A DNA stretch of 45,100 bases from Pseudopedobacter sp. (GCA_014378105.1 JACMOI010000009.1:1-45100), one strand, 5' to 3'; shown: positions 18,746-26,160, numbered from the stretch's first letter. A program made the numbers and translations. Notes: a model not told the origin generated them from the letters alone.

Positions 18746-19195
18746 TTAAAATTTATCGTCGTTTACCTCAATCCAAACATTATCTGGGTCTTGGAGATAC
18801 ACTTGCTTAACACCATCAGGCCTTAATTGCGGTAATTTCGAATCTCCTTTCCAATTACCATATTTGATGCCCATTTTGTTAAGATGATCAATAAAAACAT
18901 CAAGAGTAGGCACAGAATAAGCGAAGTGAGAGTTGATGTCATGGGATAAAATTTCAACTGCACCTTGTATAATATGAAGTTGGCTGTGTTCACCTGTTTT
19001 GAACCATACATGTTTACCGTCATTAAATGGTTCGGGTATTTCTTCAAGTTGCATGACATCTTGGTAGAAAGCCTCGCTTACTTTAAGATCTTTAACATAA
19101 AGCGCAACATGGTCTGCATGGAGTGCGCTTTGGCCAAAAACGCAAACAGATGCGGTTAAAAGCAAGCACAGCATTGTTAATTTCATTCTCTTCAT
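18746..19195 (-). CDS. Exported VOC (glyoxalase/dioxygenase-fold) protein
   Basis: The 149-residue protein starts with a signal peptide (MKRMKLTMLCLLLTASVCVFGQ, cleavage near 22). One VOC module pair follows: ADHVALYVKDLKVSEAFYQDV opens the first beta-alpha unit and HFAYSVPTLDVFIDHL the second. Candidate metal ligands are His29, His74, His90 and Glu143 (WIEV), the usual four positions. VOC proteins include glyoxalase I, dioxygenases and epimerases. Lying between two exported epimerase-like genes in the same direction (gaps 33 and 50 bases), it is likely part of the same periplasmic carbohydrate pathway; the reaction is unknown. Confidence 0.87.
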   Translation of the reverse strand: MKRMKLTMLCLLLTASVCVFGQSALHADHVALYVKDLKVSEAFYQDVMQLEEIPEPFNDGKHVWFKTGEHSQLHIIQGAVEILSHDINSHFAYSVPTLDVFIDHLNKMGIKYGNWKGDSKLPQLRPDGVKQVYLQDPDNVWIEVNDDKF

Positions 19196-19228
19196 CTTTT
19201 GGAGTTTTATTATTTGTTTAAATCATCA

Positions 19229-20086
19229 TTAAGCGTAACCTAACTTTTTAAGGTATTCAAAATCATATTTAGCACTTTCTAATGCGGTATTGGTGTATTC
19301 TTCCTGCTCAACAAAAAAATGTTTTAAACCGGATTTTTTTGCGTTTTTAAATAAATCGGGAATGTTCACATCACCTTTGCCAAATTCCGTACTGCGTTTA
19401 ATTTTTTTATCCATATCCTTTAAATGCCATAATGGAAAACGTCCGGGATATTTATCAAAATAATATTGAGGATCAACGTTGGATGCAATCACCCACCCAA
19501 GGTCCATTTCCATTTTTACCAGTTCTGGGTCTGTATGATCCAATAATAGGTCATATAACGTTTGTCCATTATCTTTTTCAAACTCGGATGAATGATTATG
19601 ATAACCAAAAGCGATATTCACTTTTTTACAATCTTCGCCTGCTTTTAGAAAAATTGCAGCGCTACGTTTGTAATTTTCAACTGTTTGCCCATTTGAAGGT
19701 AAAACGGAACAAATAAGGTAAGGCTGTCCTGCTTCAGCAGCCTCATCAATCGATTTTTGCCAATTGGCATCGATCTGTACGTGACCACTTATCAACTTAA
19801 TCCCCAAATCGCCGCAAATATTTTTGATTTCTCTGGGCTTTAATCCATAATAATTGCCCTTTTCACTTTTTGCAGATTCAATTTCTGTATAACCGATTTT
19901 TGCTAGCATTTTTAATGTGCCGACAGCGTCGGCAAGCATTTCTTTCCTTACACTGTAAAGCTGGATACCTACTTTTTTTGATATTTTACCCTCCGCTTTT
20001 AACCAAGTAGGAAAAGCAACCGAACCGGCAGCCAATAAACCCATACTTTTGAGAAAACTGCGTCTTTTACTGTTTGATGTTATCAT
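19229..20086 (-). CDS. Second Tat-exported sugar phosphate isomerase/epimerase-like protein
   Basis: This 285-residue paralogue of the 17808-18695 protein shares its whole plan: a twin-arginine signal (SKRRSFLKSMGLLAAG), GIQLYSVRKEM opening the barrel, YTEIESAKS, then YHNHSSEF, MEMDLGWV, LWHLKDMD and HFFVEQEE as probable metal-site motifs. Both are a single TIM barrel of the AP endonuclease 2 superfamily. Divergence between the two is wide enough to suggest different substrates, not a recent duplication. It follows the internally deleted TolB-like gene by six bases and precedes the VOC gene by 33. Confidence 0.88.
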   Translation of the reverse strand: MITSNSKRRSFLKSMGLLAAGSVAFPTWLKAEGKISKKVGIQLYSVRKEMLADAVGTLKMLAKIGYTEIESAKSEKGNYYGLKPREIKNICGDLGIKLISGHVQIDANWQKSIDEAAEAGQPYLICSVLPSNGQTVENYKRSAAIFLKAGEDCKKVNIAFGYHNHSSEFEKDNGQTLYDLLLDHTDPELVKMEMDLGWVIASNVDPQYYFDKYPGRFPLWHLKDMDKKIKRSTEFGKGDVNIPDLFKNAKKSGLKHFFVEQEEYTNTALESAKYDFEYLKKLGYA

Positions 20087-20092
20087 TTTATT

Positions 20093-20524
20093 TTAGTTAA
20101 CTGTTTCAACTGGGTTGGTATTGCTGATTAAAGCAATATATTTGCTATTCGGCGACCCAAAGGGTGACTTCATAGAACCTTGCCTACTGTAAAAGGAGGC
20201 CAATACTTTCGGGATGTCCCAGGTTAGCGGTAGCAGATGAATGTAAGAATGCTTATATAGCGAATGGATACCTGGCTCGACCTTGGTCGTTAGGGAAGTT
20301 AAAAACACCATCCATTTATCATTTGTTGAAACAGGGGCAAACCAAACATTATACCTAACACCCGATATGACGTAATGTTGTGTTTTAGGTAAATAAACGC
20401 TTTGCCCAAGCTTTACATTTTTGCCTAAATCAACATGACCGTCAAAAATACCAATAGTCTTTTGCGGTGTCGGAGCAATCATCAACATCACGAGCAGACC
20501 TATAAATAATTTGCTTTTTGTCAT
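20093..20524 (-). pseudogene. Internally deleted TolB-like / biopolymer-type periplasmic protein
   Basis: The 143-codon frame is open with a weak signal peptide, but its two halves match opposite ends of a much longer Bacteroidota family as I remember it (TolB-like proteins of roughly 600 residues or more). Residues 24-62 (IGIFDGHVDLGK, then QHYVISGVRYNVWF) correspond to the opening of the lectin-like first domain. Residues 63-137 (PVSTNDKWMVFL, YKHSYIHLLPL, PKVLASFYSRQGSM, SPNSKYIALISN) correspond to the last beta-propeller blades. The centre is missing. The junction falls at YNVWF, and both family regions contain a Y-N-x-W-F motif there. Substitutions at usually fixed positions (FGSPNSK for SWSPDSK) suggest decay. 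It heads the epimerase/VOC group. Confidence 0.7.
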
Positions 20525-20811
20525 CGGGTATAAATAATTATAATTTCATTAAAGTTTCAGCTAAATTTTAGACATCAGATACAGCATAAACATTGATAAT
20601 TATTATAAACCATCTTATAAAATACAAATGAACAAGCTAGCTTTTAGGTTTACTTGAGGTAAATTAGGATTTTAATTTTAATAAATCCATTGTGCATGAT
20701 AAGTAAGGTTGATTATTCTAAAAAAAAATAATTCATTATATTGATTTACAATACATCATATATTCATTTATATGAAAATAAGAAGTTCTGATTAAGTAGA
20801 GCCTTTGTATT
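20525..20811. other. AT-rich upstream region of the epimerase/VOC group
   Basis: No gene seen. It contains a 7-bp inverted repeat (TCATATA, six bases, TATATGA) near 20758-20777 that may be regulatory. No good TAnnTTTG/TTG pair was found for the minus-strand group. Confidence 0.45.
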
Positions 20812-20836
20812 AGAAAAAAAAGGAAGCTGTTTCCTT
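20812..20836 (-). terminator. Intrinsic terminator downstream of the frameshifted small gene
   Basis: On the minus strand AAGGAA, loop ACAGC, TTCCTT is followed by a run of T. The stem is short (6 bp) but the U-tract is long. It lies about 95 bases past the stop of the 20931-21241 pseudogene. Confidence 0.6.
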
Positions 20837-20930
20837 ATAGCGAAGAACCGAGAAAGAAGCTGGCGATGAGGCTTAATGTTGGCTAAAAAATATATTTAAT
20901 TGTTGACTCGACGCCCTTCAATATTAGGTA

Positions 20931-21241
20931 TCAAACAGAATGATTTTTAGGATTTTGTGCGATATATTCCTTCAATAAAGCAGGGTATAAACTGCCATTC
21001 CTTATGATCAGTCGGATTTGTGCTTTACTTTTTTCTAGAGGGTTTGCTAAAATGCTTTTCGCGTAGTTTACTGCATCTTTAAATAAAGATATTTGTTCAT
21101 TTTGGGTTTCATTGGCTTTATCCAATTCATAGCTGGATAAGCAGTAAGGATGATACGGTCACCTGGATATTGTTTTACTACAATGGTTTTATCAATATGG
21201 CCTCTAAAGTCCTTTAGCAATGGATTTTTACTTGTTCCCAT
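20931..21241 (-). pseudogene. Small conserved Bacteroidota protein, broken by a one-base frameshift
   Basis: From ATG at 21241 the frame reads MGTSKNPLLKDFRGHIDKT, then IVVKQYPGDRIILTAYPAMN (residue 39), then drifts to a stop. The second half continues in the next frame from TTG at 21125: LDKANETQNEQISLFKDAV, NYAKSILANP, SLYPALLKEYIAQN, stop at 20931. Adding one T at the TT of AATTGG (about 21125-21126) rejoins them as one protein of about 103 residues. I recall small uncharacterised Bacteroidota proteins with this opening (KNPLLKxFRGHI, IVVKQY, TAYPDM) and this middle (LFKxAVxYAKxIL). No function is known to me. It could be a true inactivating deletion or a sequencing slip at a short T run. 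Confidence 0.75.
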
Positions 21242-21317
21242 AGGTATAAATATTTATCATAAAAATAGGTATTGAGTTTTAGATCATCAAGCAATAAGTC
21301 TTTCTTTTATGATAAAA

Positions 21318-21359
21318 TCAGTCTGATTTTTCTGACTGGAGTAGGTAAGTGTAGAACAC
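21318..21359 (-). pseudogene. 5' remnant of a second GIY-YIG gene
   Basis: Bases 21323-21387 match 21623-21687, the start and upstream part of the intact GIY-YIG gene, without gaps at an exact 300-base offset; the 36 bases nearest the start differ at only two positions. The remnant's start is GTG instead of ATG and encodes FYTYLLQSEKSD before TGA. It begins past the stop of the intact gene's own sequence order on the lower-coordinate side, so it is what remains of a tandem copy. Confidence 0.8.
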
Positions 21360-21413
21360 ATAAGAGAACAAATAGAAAAATCTCTCTATTTCATCGGGAT
21401 GTGTCTATCTATT

Positions 21414-21659
21414 CTAAATATTACTGATTAGCTTTTCGATATAAATCCGACTTTTCTTTGCTTTTATTTCAAGTTCTCTTCTGTTAGCTTCAATTTTTGT
21501 TTCGTAATTTTCAGAGTAAACTAATTTCCATGGATCTTTATTCTTGGTAGCGGTGACCATCCCTGAGTGATGCCTTGATAGTCTTGCCGGTAAATCTTGT
21601 GTATGGCCAATATAATATCGTCCTGATTTTTCTGATTGGAGTAGGTAAGTGTAGAACAT
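21414..21659 (-). CDS. GIY-YIG nuclease-superfamily protein
   Basis: The 81-residue protein is the single-domain form common in Bacteroidota. MFYTYLLQSEKSGRYYIGHT holds the two signature strands (YTY in place of GIY, then YYIG), DLPARLSRHHSG gives the catalytic Arg26 and following His, and WKLVYSENYETKIEANRRELEIKAKK gives the acidic residue and the basic C-terminal helix. The ATG at 21659 is chosen because the family starts exactly here; an upstream frame extends through the terminator hairpin and adds nothing recognisable. Biological roles of these short forms are largely unknown; DNA repair and mobility-associated roles are proposed. A broken copy lies beside it and a strong terminator precedes it. 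Confidence 0.88.
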   Translation of the reverse strand: MFYTYLLQSEKSGRYYIGHTQDLPARLSRHHSGMVTATKNKDPWKLVYSENYETKIEANRRELEIKAKKSRIYIEKLISNI

Positions 21660-21669
21660 ATAGGATAAT

Positions 21670-21705
21670 AAACAAAAAAACCTCTCACGGGCGTGTGAGA
21701 GGTTT
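21670..21705 (-). terminator. Intrinsic terminator upstream of the GIY-YIG gene
   Basis: On the minus strand AAACCTCTCAC (21705-21695) pairs with GTGAGAGGTTT (21688-21678) around six bases, followed by TTTT-rich sequence. It ends transcription coming from the SulP side, so the GIY-YIG gene needs its own promoter or read-through. Confidence 0.9.
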
Positions 21706-22043
21706 AGCACTCCAAAAGGTATCAATAACCGGACGCTTTTTAGAGGATATACAGACATTAGGGAGTTCAATCGCATAAAGAGCGATAGGTAGCGGGATGG
21801 ATATTCGGACGTTTTTTAATTCGATTTCCTACCAAAATCTTTTTGTGCTTAAAGTAGTATGCCAAAATCCATCAGGGTATTTTAATCCCGAACTGATAGC
21901 TCTGCCCATACTGGCGTGTGCGACCCAAATCATACCAGCCACTATTAGGTTTCGGTTTCCCATAGCAAAGCCGTATCAACCTCTGTAGATTGGGGATGCT
22001 TACCTTTATTGAATCTACTTTAGATGTTTCCGATAATTCGAGG
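21706..22043. other. Interval with no recognised gene, perhaps decayed
   Basis: No gene I can support. A 61-codon minus-strand frame (21872-22057) ends in GWYDLGRTRQYG, then FGIKIP, which has the look of an outer-membrane protein C-terminus, but it overlaps the SulP 3' end and has no clear start. A similar CGGACG(C/T)TTTTT occurs near 21730 and 21807. Confidence 0.4.
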
Positions 22044-23678
22044 TTAAGAAATGTCATTTGCTCGCTTTAAAGCGTTATCAAAGGTGTCTTTGATATTTCC
22101 TTTCCCGATTTGAAATAATAAACGCGCTTTCTTTAGTTCGCCCATGACTTGTTCGTTGGCCACTTCTGAAATGATCAATTTCGTTCCTTGCCTTTTCATT
22201 TCCTTATTTACTTCTCTTAATACCCTGATACCAGTGGCATCTATAACGGGCACATTCCTCATCCTGATGATCAATACCCTGGCAGGCCTCTCCAAAACTT
22301 TCATGGCATCCTTAAACTTATAAGCCGCACCAAAAAATAAAGGGCCATTGATCTCAAAAACGTCAACTCCTGTGGGAATATCTTCCGGCATAAGCACTTC
22401 GTCAGTATTATCTGCCGAAGAAACCGCTTGTTTTACAGAACTCGCCTGCATCATTTTTCGCATAAACAGGAAGGCTGCCATTATCATTCCTATTTCAATA
22501 GCTACCGTCAGGTCCACTAATACTGTCAGGGCAAAGGTGGTTATCAACACTGCTGCATCACTTTTTTCCCCTTTAAATACAGCAATAAAATTTTCTGTTT
22601 CACTCATATTCCAGGCCACTACGATGAGTATCCCCGCAAGCGTTGCCATCGGGATGAGCGCGGCCCACTTGCCAACAAAAAGTAAAATGATGAGTAAGGT
22701 AATTGCATGGACAATACCGGCAATAGGTGTTCTTCCCCCGTTTTTTATATTTGTAGCAGTCCTTGCAATGGCCCCGGTTGCCGGAATTCCACCAAAGATG
22801 GAAGAACAGATATTGGCAAATCCCTGGGCAATTAACTCTGTATTGGAGCGGTGATTTCCACCGATCATACCGTCTGCTACTACCGCGGATAATAACGATT
22901 CTATACTGCCGAGCAGCGCAATCGTAAATGCTGGCCGGATCAGCTGCTGTAAAGTGGCGAAGCTCACTCCGGGTATGACAGGCTTGGGTAGTGAGGTGGG
23001 AATAGCCCCAAACTGACTGCCGATGGTTTCTACCGGAATTTTAAAAAAATAAACAGCCAGCGTGGTTAGGACAATGGCAATTAATGATCCTGGAACCTTA
23101 TGGGTGATTTTGGGCCATAGAAAGGCAATCAATAAGGTAAACCCCCCTATGCCGGCTGCATATAGATTTACAGCAGACAGGTGCCGGCCATACGCTACCC
23201 ACTTGCTGATAAAATCAGCCGGGACGTTCCCCATTTTTAATCCCAACAAGTCCTTCACTTCGGATGAAAGTATGATGACTGCGATCCCGGTGGTAAAGCC
23301 AATAATCAGGGGATAAGGAATATACTTGATGGCACTCCCTAATTTGGTTAGCCCCATAATAATCAGCAATATGCCCGCAATAAAAGTGGCGATAATCAAA
23401 CCATTGATGCCGAATTGCTGGACAATGCCATATACCACCACGATAAAAGCCCCGGTTGGCCCACCGATCTGTACCCGGCTGCCTCCCAAAACCGATATAA
23501 CCAAGCCCGCAATGACGGCCGTAAAGATTCCCTTTTCAGGAGACACACCTGATGCAATAGCAAATGCAATAGCTAAGGGCAGCGCAACAATGCCGACAAT
23601 TACCCCAGCAATTACATCTTTAAAAAACTGATCCTGGTGATAGTTTTTTAAAGTATCAATTAACTTTGGTTTAAACAT
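22044..23678 (-). CDS. SulP family anion transporter with STAS domain
   Basis: The 544-residue protein has the SLC26/SulP membrane core (about 20-400, some 12-14 segments). It begins with DVIAGVIVGIVALPLAIAFAIASG, the conserved first signature of the family, and contains GGSRVQIGGPTGAF, where the anion site lies. A cytoplasmic STAS domain follows at about 435-540 (FEINGPLFFGAA, RNVPVIDATGIRVL). Members carry sulfate, bicarbonate or other anions, often with Na+ or H+; the substrate cannot be read here. It is the last gene of a minus-strand unit behind two methyltransferase-like genes (55-base gap) and shares their raised G+C and codon use, unlike flanking chromosomal genes. Confidence 0.93.
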   Translation of the reverse strand: MFKPKLIDTLKNYHQDQFFKDVIAGVIVGIVALPLAIAFAIASGVSPEKGIFTAVIAGLVISVLGGSRVQIGGPTGAFIVVVYGIVQQFGINGLIIATFIAGILLIIMGLTKLGSAIKYIPYPLIIGFTTGIAVIILSSEVKDLLGLKMGNVPADFISKWVAYGRHLSAVNLYAAGIGGFTLLIAFLWPKITHKVPGSLIAIVLTTLAVYFFKIPVETIGSQFGAIPTSLPKPVIPGVSFATLQQLIRPAFTIALLGSIESLLSAVVADGMIGGNHRSNTELIAQGFANICSSIFGGIPATGAIARTATNIKNGGRTPIAGIVHAITLLIILLFVGKWAALIPMATLAGILIVVAWNMSETENFIAVFKGEKSDAAVLITTFALTVLVDLTVAIEIGMIMAAFLFMRKMMQASSVKQAVSSADNTDEVLMPEDIPTGVDVFEINGPLFFGAAYKFKDAMKVLERPARVLIIRMRNVPVIDATGIRVLREVNKEMKRQGTKLIISEVANEQVMGELKKARLLFQIGKGNIKDTFDNALKRANDIS

Positions 23679-23733
23679 GGTTTTTATTTTAACTTATCAT
23701 TATTCCTATAACAGGGCATGAAACCACCCCGTC

Positions 23734-24393
23734 CTATTTCTTTATCCACATTTTCAATACCCTGCTATAGGAATTATTGACCAATTGGTAACCCGGAGGA
23801 ACTTGTGTATCCGGAGCATGAAAAGTTACCAGCCTCGTTTCAGGAGGTTTTTCCTCCAGCATTTGGAAAACAAACCTGCTATACAATTCATATAATTCAA
23901 ATGAAGTTCTTACCGTATAATCTATCCGGCTATCGGGCTCAATATTTTCATAGAAAGGATTGTAAAAATAAAAATGATCATAATTTTTAAAGTCCAGTTC
24001 TGTCAGGTTCCCGTGTATAAAATTCACATTAGGCAATTCAATTTCCGCTTTGGCTATTTCGGCGAAAGTATATAATTCTTCCCGCTGTTCAATTCCACAG
24101 AAAAATGTTTCGGGGTGAAAAAATCCTGCTGTAATACAGAATTTCCCTACACCGCTGCCAATATCCAAAACACTGGTATTGGGAATAGACAAAAAATCAC
24201 CTGCCTTTTTTGCGATGTCCACAGGTGTCCAATGCATCTGGGACAGTTCCTGGATATGTTCGGGGTACAGATCATCAAAAGCGGTATCATGACGGAATAG
24301 CGCAGGGTTTAATAGCTCATTAAGCATTCTTCTGTTTTTTCTTTGGATTTGAAAATTTCTAAATCGCGAACGTAAAAATTGTACGGTTTCCAT
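23734..24393 (-). CDS. Class I SAM-dependent methyltransferase-like protein (paralogue 2)
   Basis: The 219-residue protein carries the Rossmann motif I VLDIGSGVGKFCITAG near residues 95-110 and the acidic end of strand 2 in FFCGIEQRE. NFIHGNLTELDF follows (motif II/III region), then DHFYFYNPFYENI in the position where N-methyltransferases have [ND]PP[YF]. It lacks a signal peptide. It is clearly a paralogue of the gene upstream: both share LYPEHIQELSQMHWTP-like and motif I segments, the FYFYN motif and the ending KMWIKK. The substrate is unknown. The four-base gap to its paralogue and shared composition with SulP point to one operon. Confidence 0.85.
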   Translation of the reverse strand: METVQFLRSRFRNFQIQRKNRRMLNELLNPALFRHDTAFDDLYPEHIQELSQMHWTPVDIAKKAGDFLSIPNTSVLDIGSGVGKFCITAGFFHPETFFCGIEQREELYTFAEIAKAEIELPNVNFIHGNLTELDFKNYDHFYFYNPFYENIEPDSRIDYTVRTSFELYELYSRFVFQMLEEKPPETRLVTFHAPDTQVPPGYQLVNNSYSRVLKMWIKK

Positions 24394-24397
24394 TTGG

Positions 24398-25060
24398 TCA
24401 GGTTTTGATCCACATTTTCATCAAGCCATTACAGGAAATATCTACCAGTTTAAAACCGGGTGGTATTTCCTGCTCAAAACTATGAAAGGTAACCAGCCGG
24501 GTTCCTGAAGGCTTTTTATTCAGTGCAGCACAGAGATATTGATTATAGTAGTTATAAAGGCTTTCTGACAATTCTATGCTATCATCTATTTGATTTTCGG
24601 AGTCAATGTTCTCATGAAAAGAATTATAAAAGTAGAAATGATCGAACTCCTTAAAATTGACCTGGGTGATGTTGGCGTAAATAAAAGTTACATTGGATAG
24701 CTTTGTACACCCTTTAGCCTCTTCGGCCAGGTAAATTAATTCATGCCTTTGTTCAACACCGTAGAAAAAAGTTTCGGGAAAATGATGGCCCGCTGCCAAA
24801 CAAAACTTCCCAATACCGCTGCCAATGTCCAACACCCTCGCACCTGGTTCCGCCAGAAATTCAGCCGCTTTGCGGGCAATAGCCAGTGGTGTCCAATGTT
24901 TAAGGGACAGTAATTGGAAATGTTTTGGGTACAACCAGTCGAATGCAGCATCATTTGTAAATAAGGATGTATTTAAATTATCCTTCTTTAGTTTTATAAC
25001 AGGTCCGCCCTGATGGTCTTCTGGGACTGGCGGGAAATAAGAAAATGGGTAAGCTTTCAT
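24398..25060 (-). CDS. Class I SAM-dependent methyltransferase-like protein (paralogue 1)
   Basis: The 220-residue protein has motif I as VLDIGSGIGKFCLAAG, strand 2 ending in FYGVEQRHE, VTFIYANITQVNF and DHFYFYNSFHENI, and ends KMWIKT, matching its downstream paralogue throughout. The start is set at ATG 25060: a TTG nine bases upstream would lie inside a perfect TAnnTTTG promoter box. With that box the mRNA would be leaderless or nearly so. It is the first gene of the methyltransferase-methyltransferase-SulP unit, divergent from a Crp/Fnr-type regulator with a palindromic operator between them. The modified substrate is unknown; nothing shows whether it is a protein, a lipid or a small molecule. 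Confidence 0.85.
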   Translation of the reverse strand: MKAYPFSYFPPVPEDHQGGPVIKLKKDNLNTSLFTNDAAFDWLYPKHFQLLSLKHWTPLAIARKAAEFLAEPGARVLDIGSGIGKFCLAAGHHFPETFFYGVEQRHELIYLAEEAKGCTKLSNVTFIYANITQVNFKEFDHFYFYNSFHENIDSENQIDDSIELSESLYNYYNQYLCAALNKKPSGTRLVTFHSFEQEIPPGFKLVDISCNGLMKMWIKT

Positions 25061-25066
25061 GATCTG

Positions 25067-25074
25067 CAAATTTA
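25067..25074 (-). promoter_or_regulatory. -7 promoter box of the methyltransferase/SulP operon
   Basis: On the minus strand TAAATTTG matches TAnnTTTG exactly and ends six bases before ATG 25060. No TTG is at the normal -33 distance, which fits a promoter needing an activator; the palindrome at 25119-25132 is centred about 64 bases upstream of the expected start point. Confidence 0.6.
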
Positions 25075-25118
25075 GCCGTTGCAGGAAAGCGATTTACCGT
25101 AAGAAATCAATGCAGAAG

Positions 25119-25132
25119 CTGATATTTATCAG
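25119..25132. promoter_or_regulatory. Fnr/Crp-type operator candidate
   Basis: CTGATATTTATCAG: perfect 6-bp half-sites around TT, containing TGAT-N4-ATCA, the core of Fnr-type boxes (TTGAT-N4-ATCAA). It lies between the divergent regulator and methyltransferase/SulP operon: near -64 for the minus-strand unit (an activator position) and near -33 for the regulator gene (a repressor position). Confidence 0.65.
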
Positions 25133-25155
25133 TTTTAAAAAATTCGTACCTTTAT

Positions 25156-25866
25156 ATGATGAGTTTGTCTGGAATTTTCCCTATCGACCGATGGAATTTC
25201 ACTACGCAATCGATCCTTAATATCCTTTCCGAAGAAGAATATGCAGATTTGGTTGCTAATCAAAGTGACCAGAAATATCTGAAAGGTGATGTTGTTTTTA
25301 GAGAAGGTTCCGTACCCGCTGGTATTTTTTTAATAAGAAGCGGTAAAGTCAAAAAGTACAAAGTGGACAATTTGGCGAAAGAACAGATCATTTACGTGGC
25401 TAATCATGGAGAACTGATCGGTTATCATGCGGTTTTATCTGAGGAAAGATACCCTGATTCGGCGGCCGCTATAGAAGACAGTTTGATTAGTTTCATACCC
25501 AAAGAAGATTTTATAAGTATTTTACACCGCTCCCCTGCTTTTACACAGCGGTTATTAAAAGCTTTAAGCCATGAATTTACGGTATTAGCGAACAGTATTT
25601 CCGTGATCGCGCAACGAACAGCACTGGAACGGCTTGCTATTGCCTTGATCGTACTCCGGGAAAAATACAAAGAAGAAGGATTGGATGAAAAGGAAATTAT
25701 TTTAAATATCTCCAGAATGGACCTGGCTGGTATGGCGGGGATCGCCCAGGAAAATGTGATTCGGCTATTAAAGGAATTTAAAGCAGAGGGGATTTTGGAA
25801 ACGGATGGCCGGAAGATACGGATCAAGGACATCAAGTTGCTGATCAAAAAATCAAATTACAAATAA
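25156..25866 (+). CDS. Crp/Fnr-family transcription regulator without cysteines
   Basis: The 236-residue protein has a cyclic-nucleotide-binding-like beta roll (about 25-135; YLKGDVVFREGSVPAGIFLIRSGKVK), a long dimer helix (about 140-175) and a winged helix with recognition helix QENVIRLLKEF, keeping the Glu and Arg that contact operator bases in Crp and Fnr. It has no cysteine at all, so it is not an iron-sulfur FNR; the typical cAMP-binding RS/T motif of the roll is also not evident, so the signal is unknown. ATG 25159 is a possible alternative start because a -7-like box (TACCTTTA, 25147-25154) ends one base before 25156. It is divergent from the methyltransferase/SulP operon and shares its raised G+C, so it is probably the local regulator. 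Confidence 0.9.
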   Translation: MMSLSGIFPIDRWNFTTQSILNILSEEEYADLVANQSDQKYLKGDVVFREGSVPAGIFLIRSGKVKKYKVDNLAKEQIIYVANHGELIGYHAVLSEERYPDSAAAIEDSLISFIPKEDFISILHRSPAFTQRLLKALSHEFTVLANSISVIAQRTALERLAIALIVLREKYKEEGLDEKEIILNISRMDLAGMAGIAQENVIRLLKEFKAEGILETDGRKIRIKDIKLLIKKSNYK

Positions 25867-26023
25867 AAATACTGGTTACTTCTCAGTTAAGGTTCTTCAG
25901 AAAAGCCTTCTAAACATCATCCATGAAAAATGTTCGTCTGGTTGGCAACTGGAGGTGTTCAGTATATCCATTCATTAACCCGTTTTGAATAAAAGAAGAA
26001 TTTTGGCTAATTAAAAATATAAA

Positions 26024-26063
26024 TGAAAAACCCTCGCAAGTACGCCGGTAGTTGCGAGGGTTT
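26024..26063 (-). terminator. Terminator of the tRNA transcription unit
   Basis: On the minus strand AAACCCTCGCAA (26063-26052) pairs with TTGCGAGGGTTT (26039-26028) around 12 bases, followed by TTCATTT. It starts two bases after the tRNA-Leu 3' end. Confidence 0.9.
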
Positions 26064-26064
26064 G

Positions 26065-26149
26065 TACTCAGAGCGGGAATCGAACCCGCACTCCCTTAAC
26101 AGGAACAGGATTTTAAGTCCTGCGTGTCTACCAGTTCCACCATCTGAGC
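26065..26149 (-). tRNA. tRNA-Leu (anticodon TAA)
   Basis: This 85-base class II tRNA has acceptor arms GCTCAGA and TCTGAGT with discriminator A. The D-arm is GGAACTGGTAGAC and the anticodon stem-loop CAGGACTTAAAATCCTG carries TAA. A long variable arm and T-arm GCGGGTTCGATTCCCGC follow. CCA is not encoded. Confidence 0.97.
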
Positions 26150-26160
26150 ATTTTTAAGCA

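Noticed and set aside
21660-21776. Upstream extension of the GIY-YIG protein
   Set aside because: It would run through a strong terminator hairpin and adds no family residues.
21872-22057. 61-codon minus-strand frame next to SulP
   Set aside because: It overlaps the SulP 3' end and has no clear start; the resemblance to an outer-membrane protein end is too weak to call.
22348-22854. 168-codon open frame antisense to the SulP gene, and similar frames at 23062-23631
   Set aside because: They mirror the codon pattern of a clear SulP coding region, have no recognisable protein features and no promoter of their own.
24398-25069. First methyltransferase starting at TTG 25069
   Set aside because: That codon overlaps a perfect TAnnTTTG promoter box; ATG 25060 lies six bases past the box.
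21242-26065. Integrative element with att sites at tRNA-Leu
   Set aside because: The G+C-rich block lies beside tRNA genes, but I found no integrase and no repeat of the tRNA-Leu 3' end on the far side.
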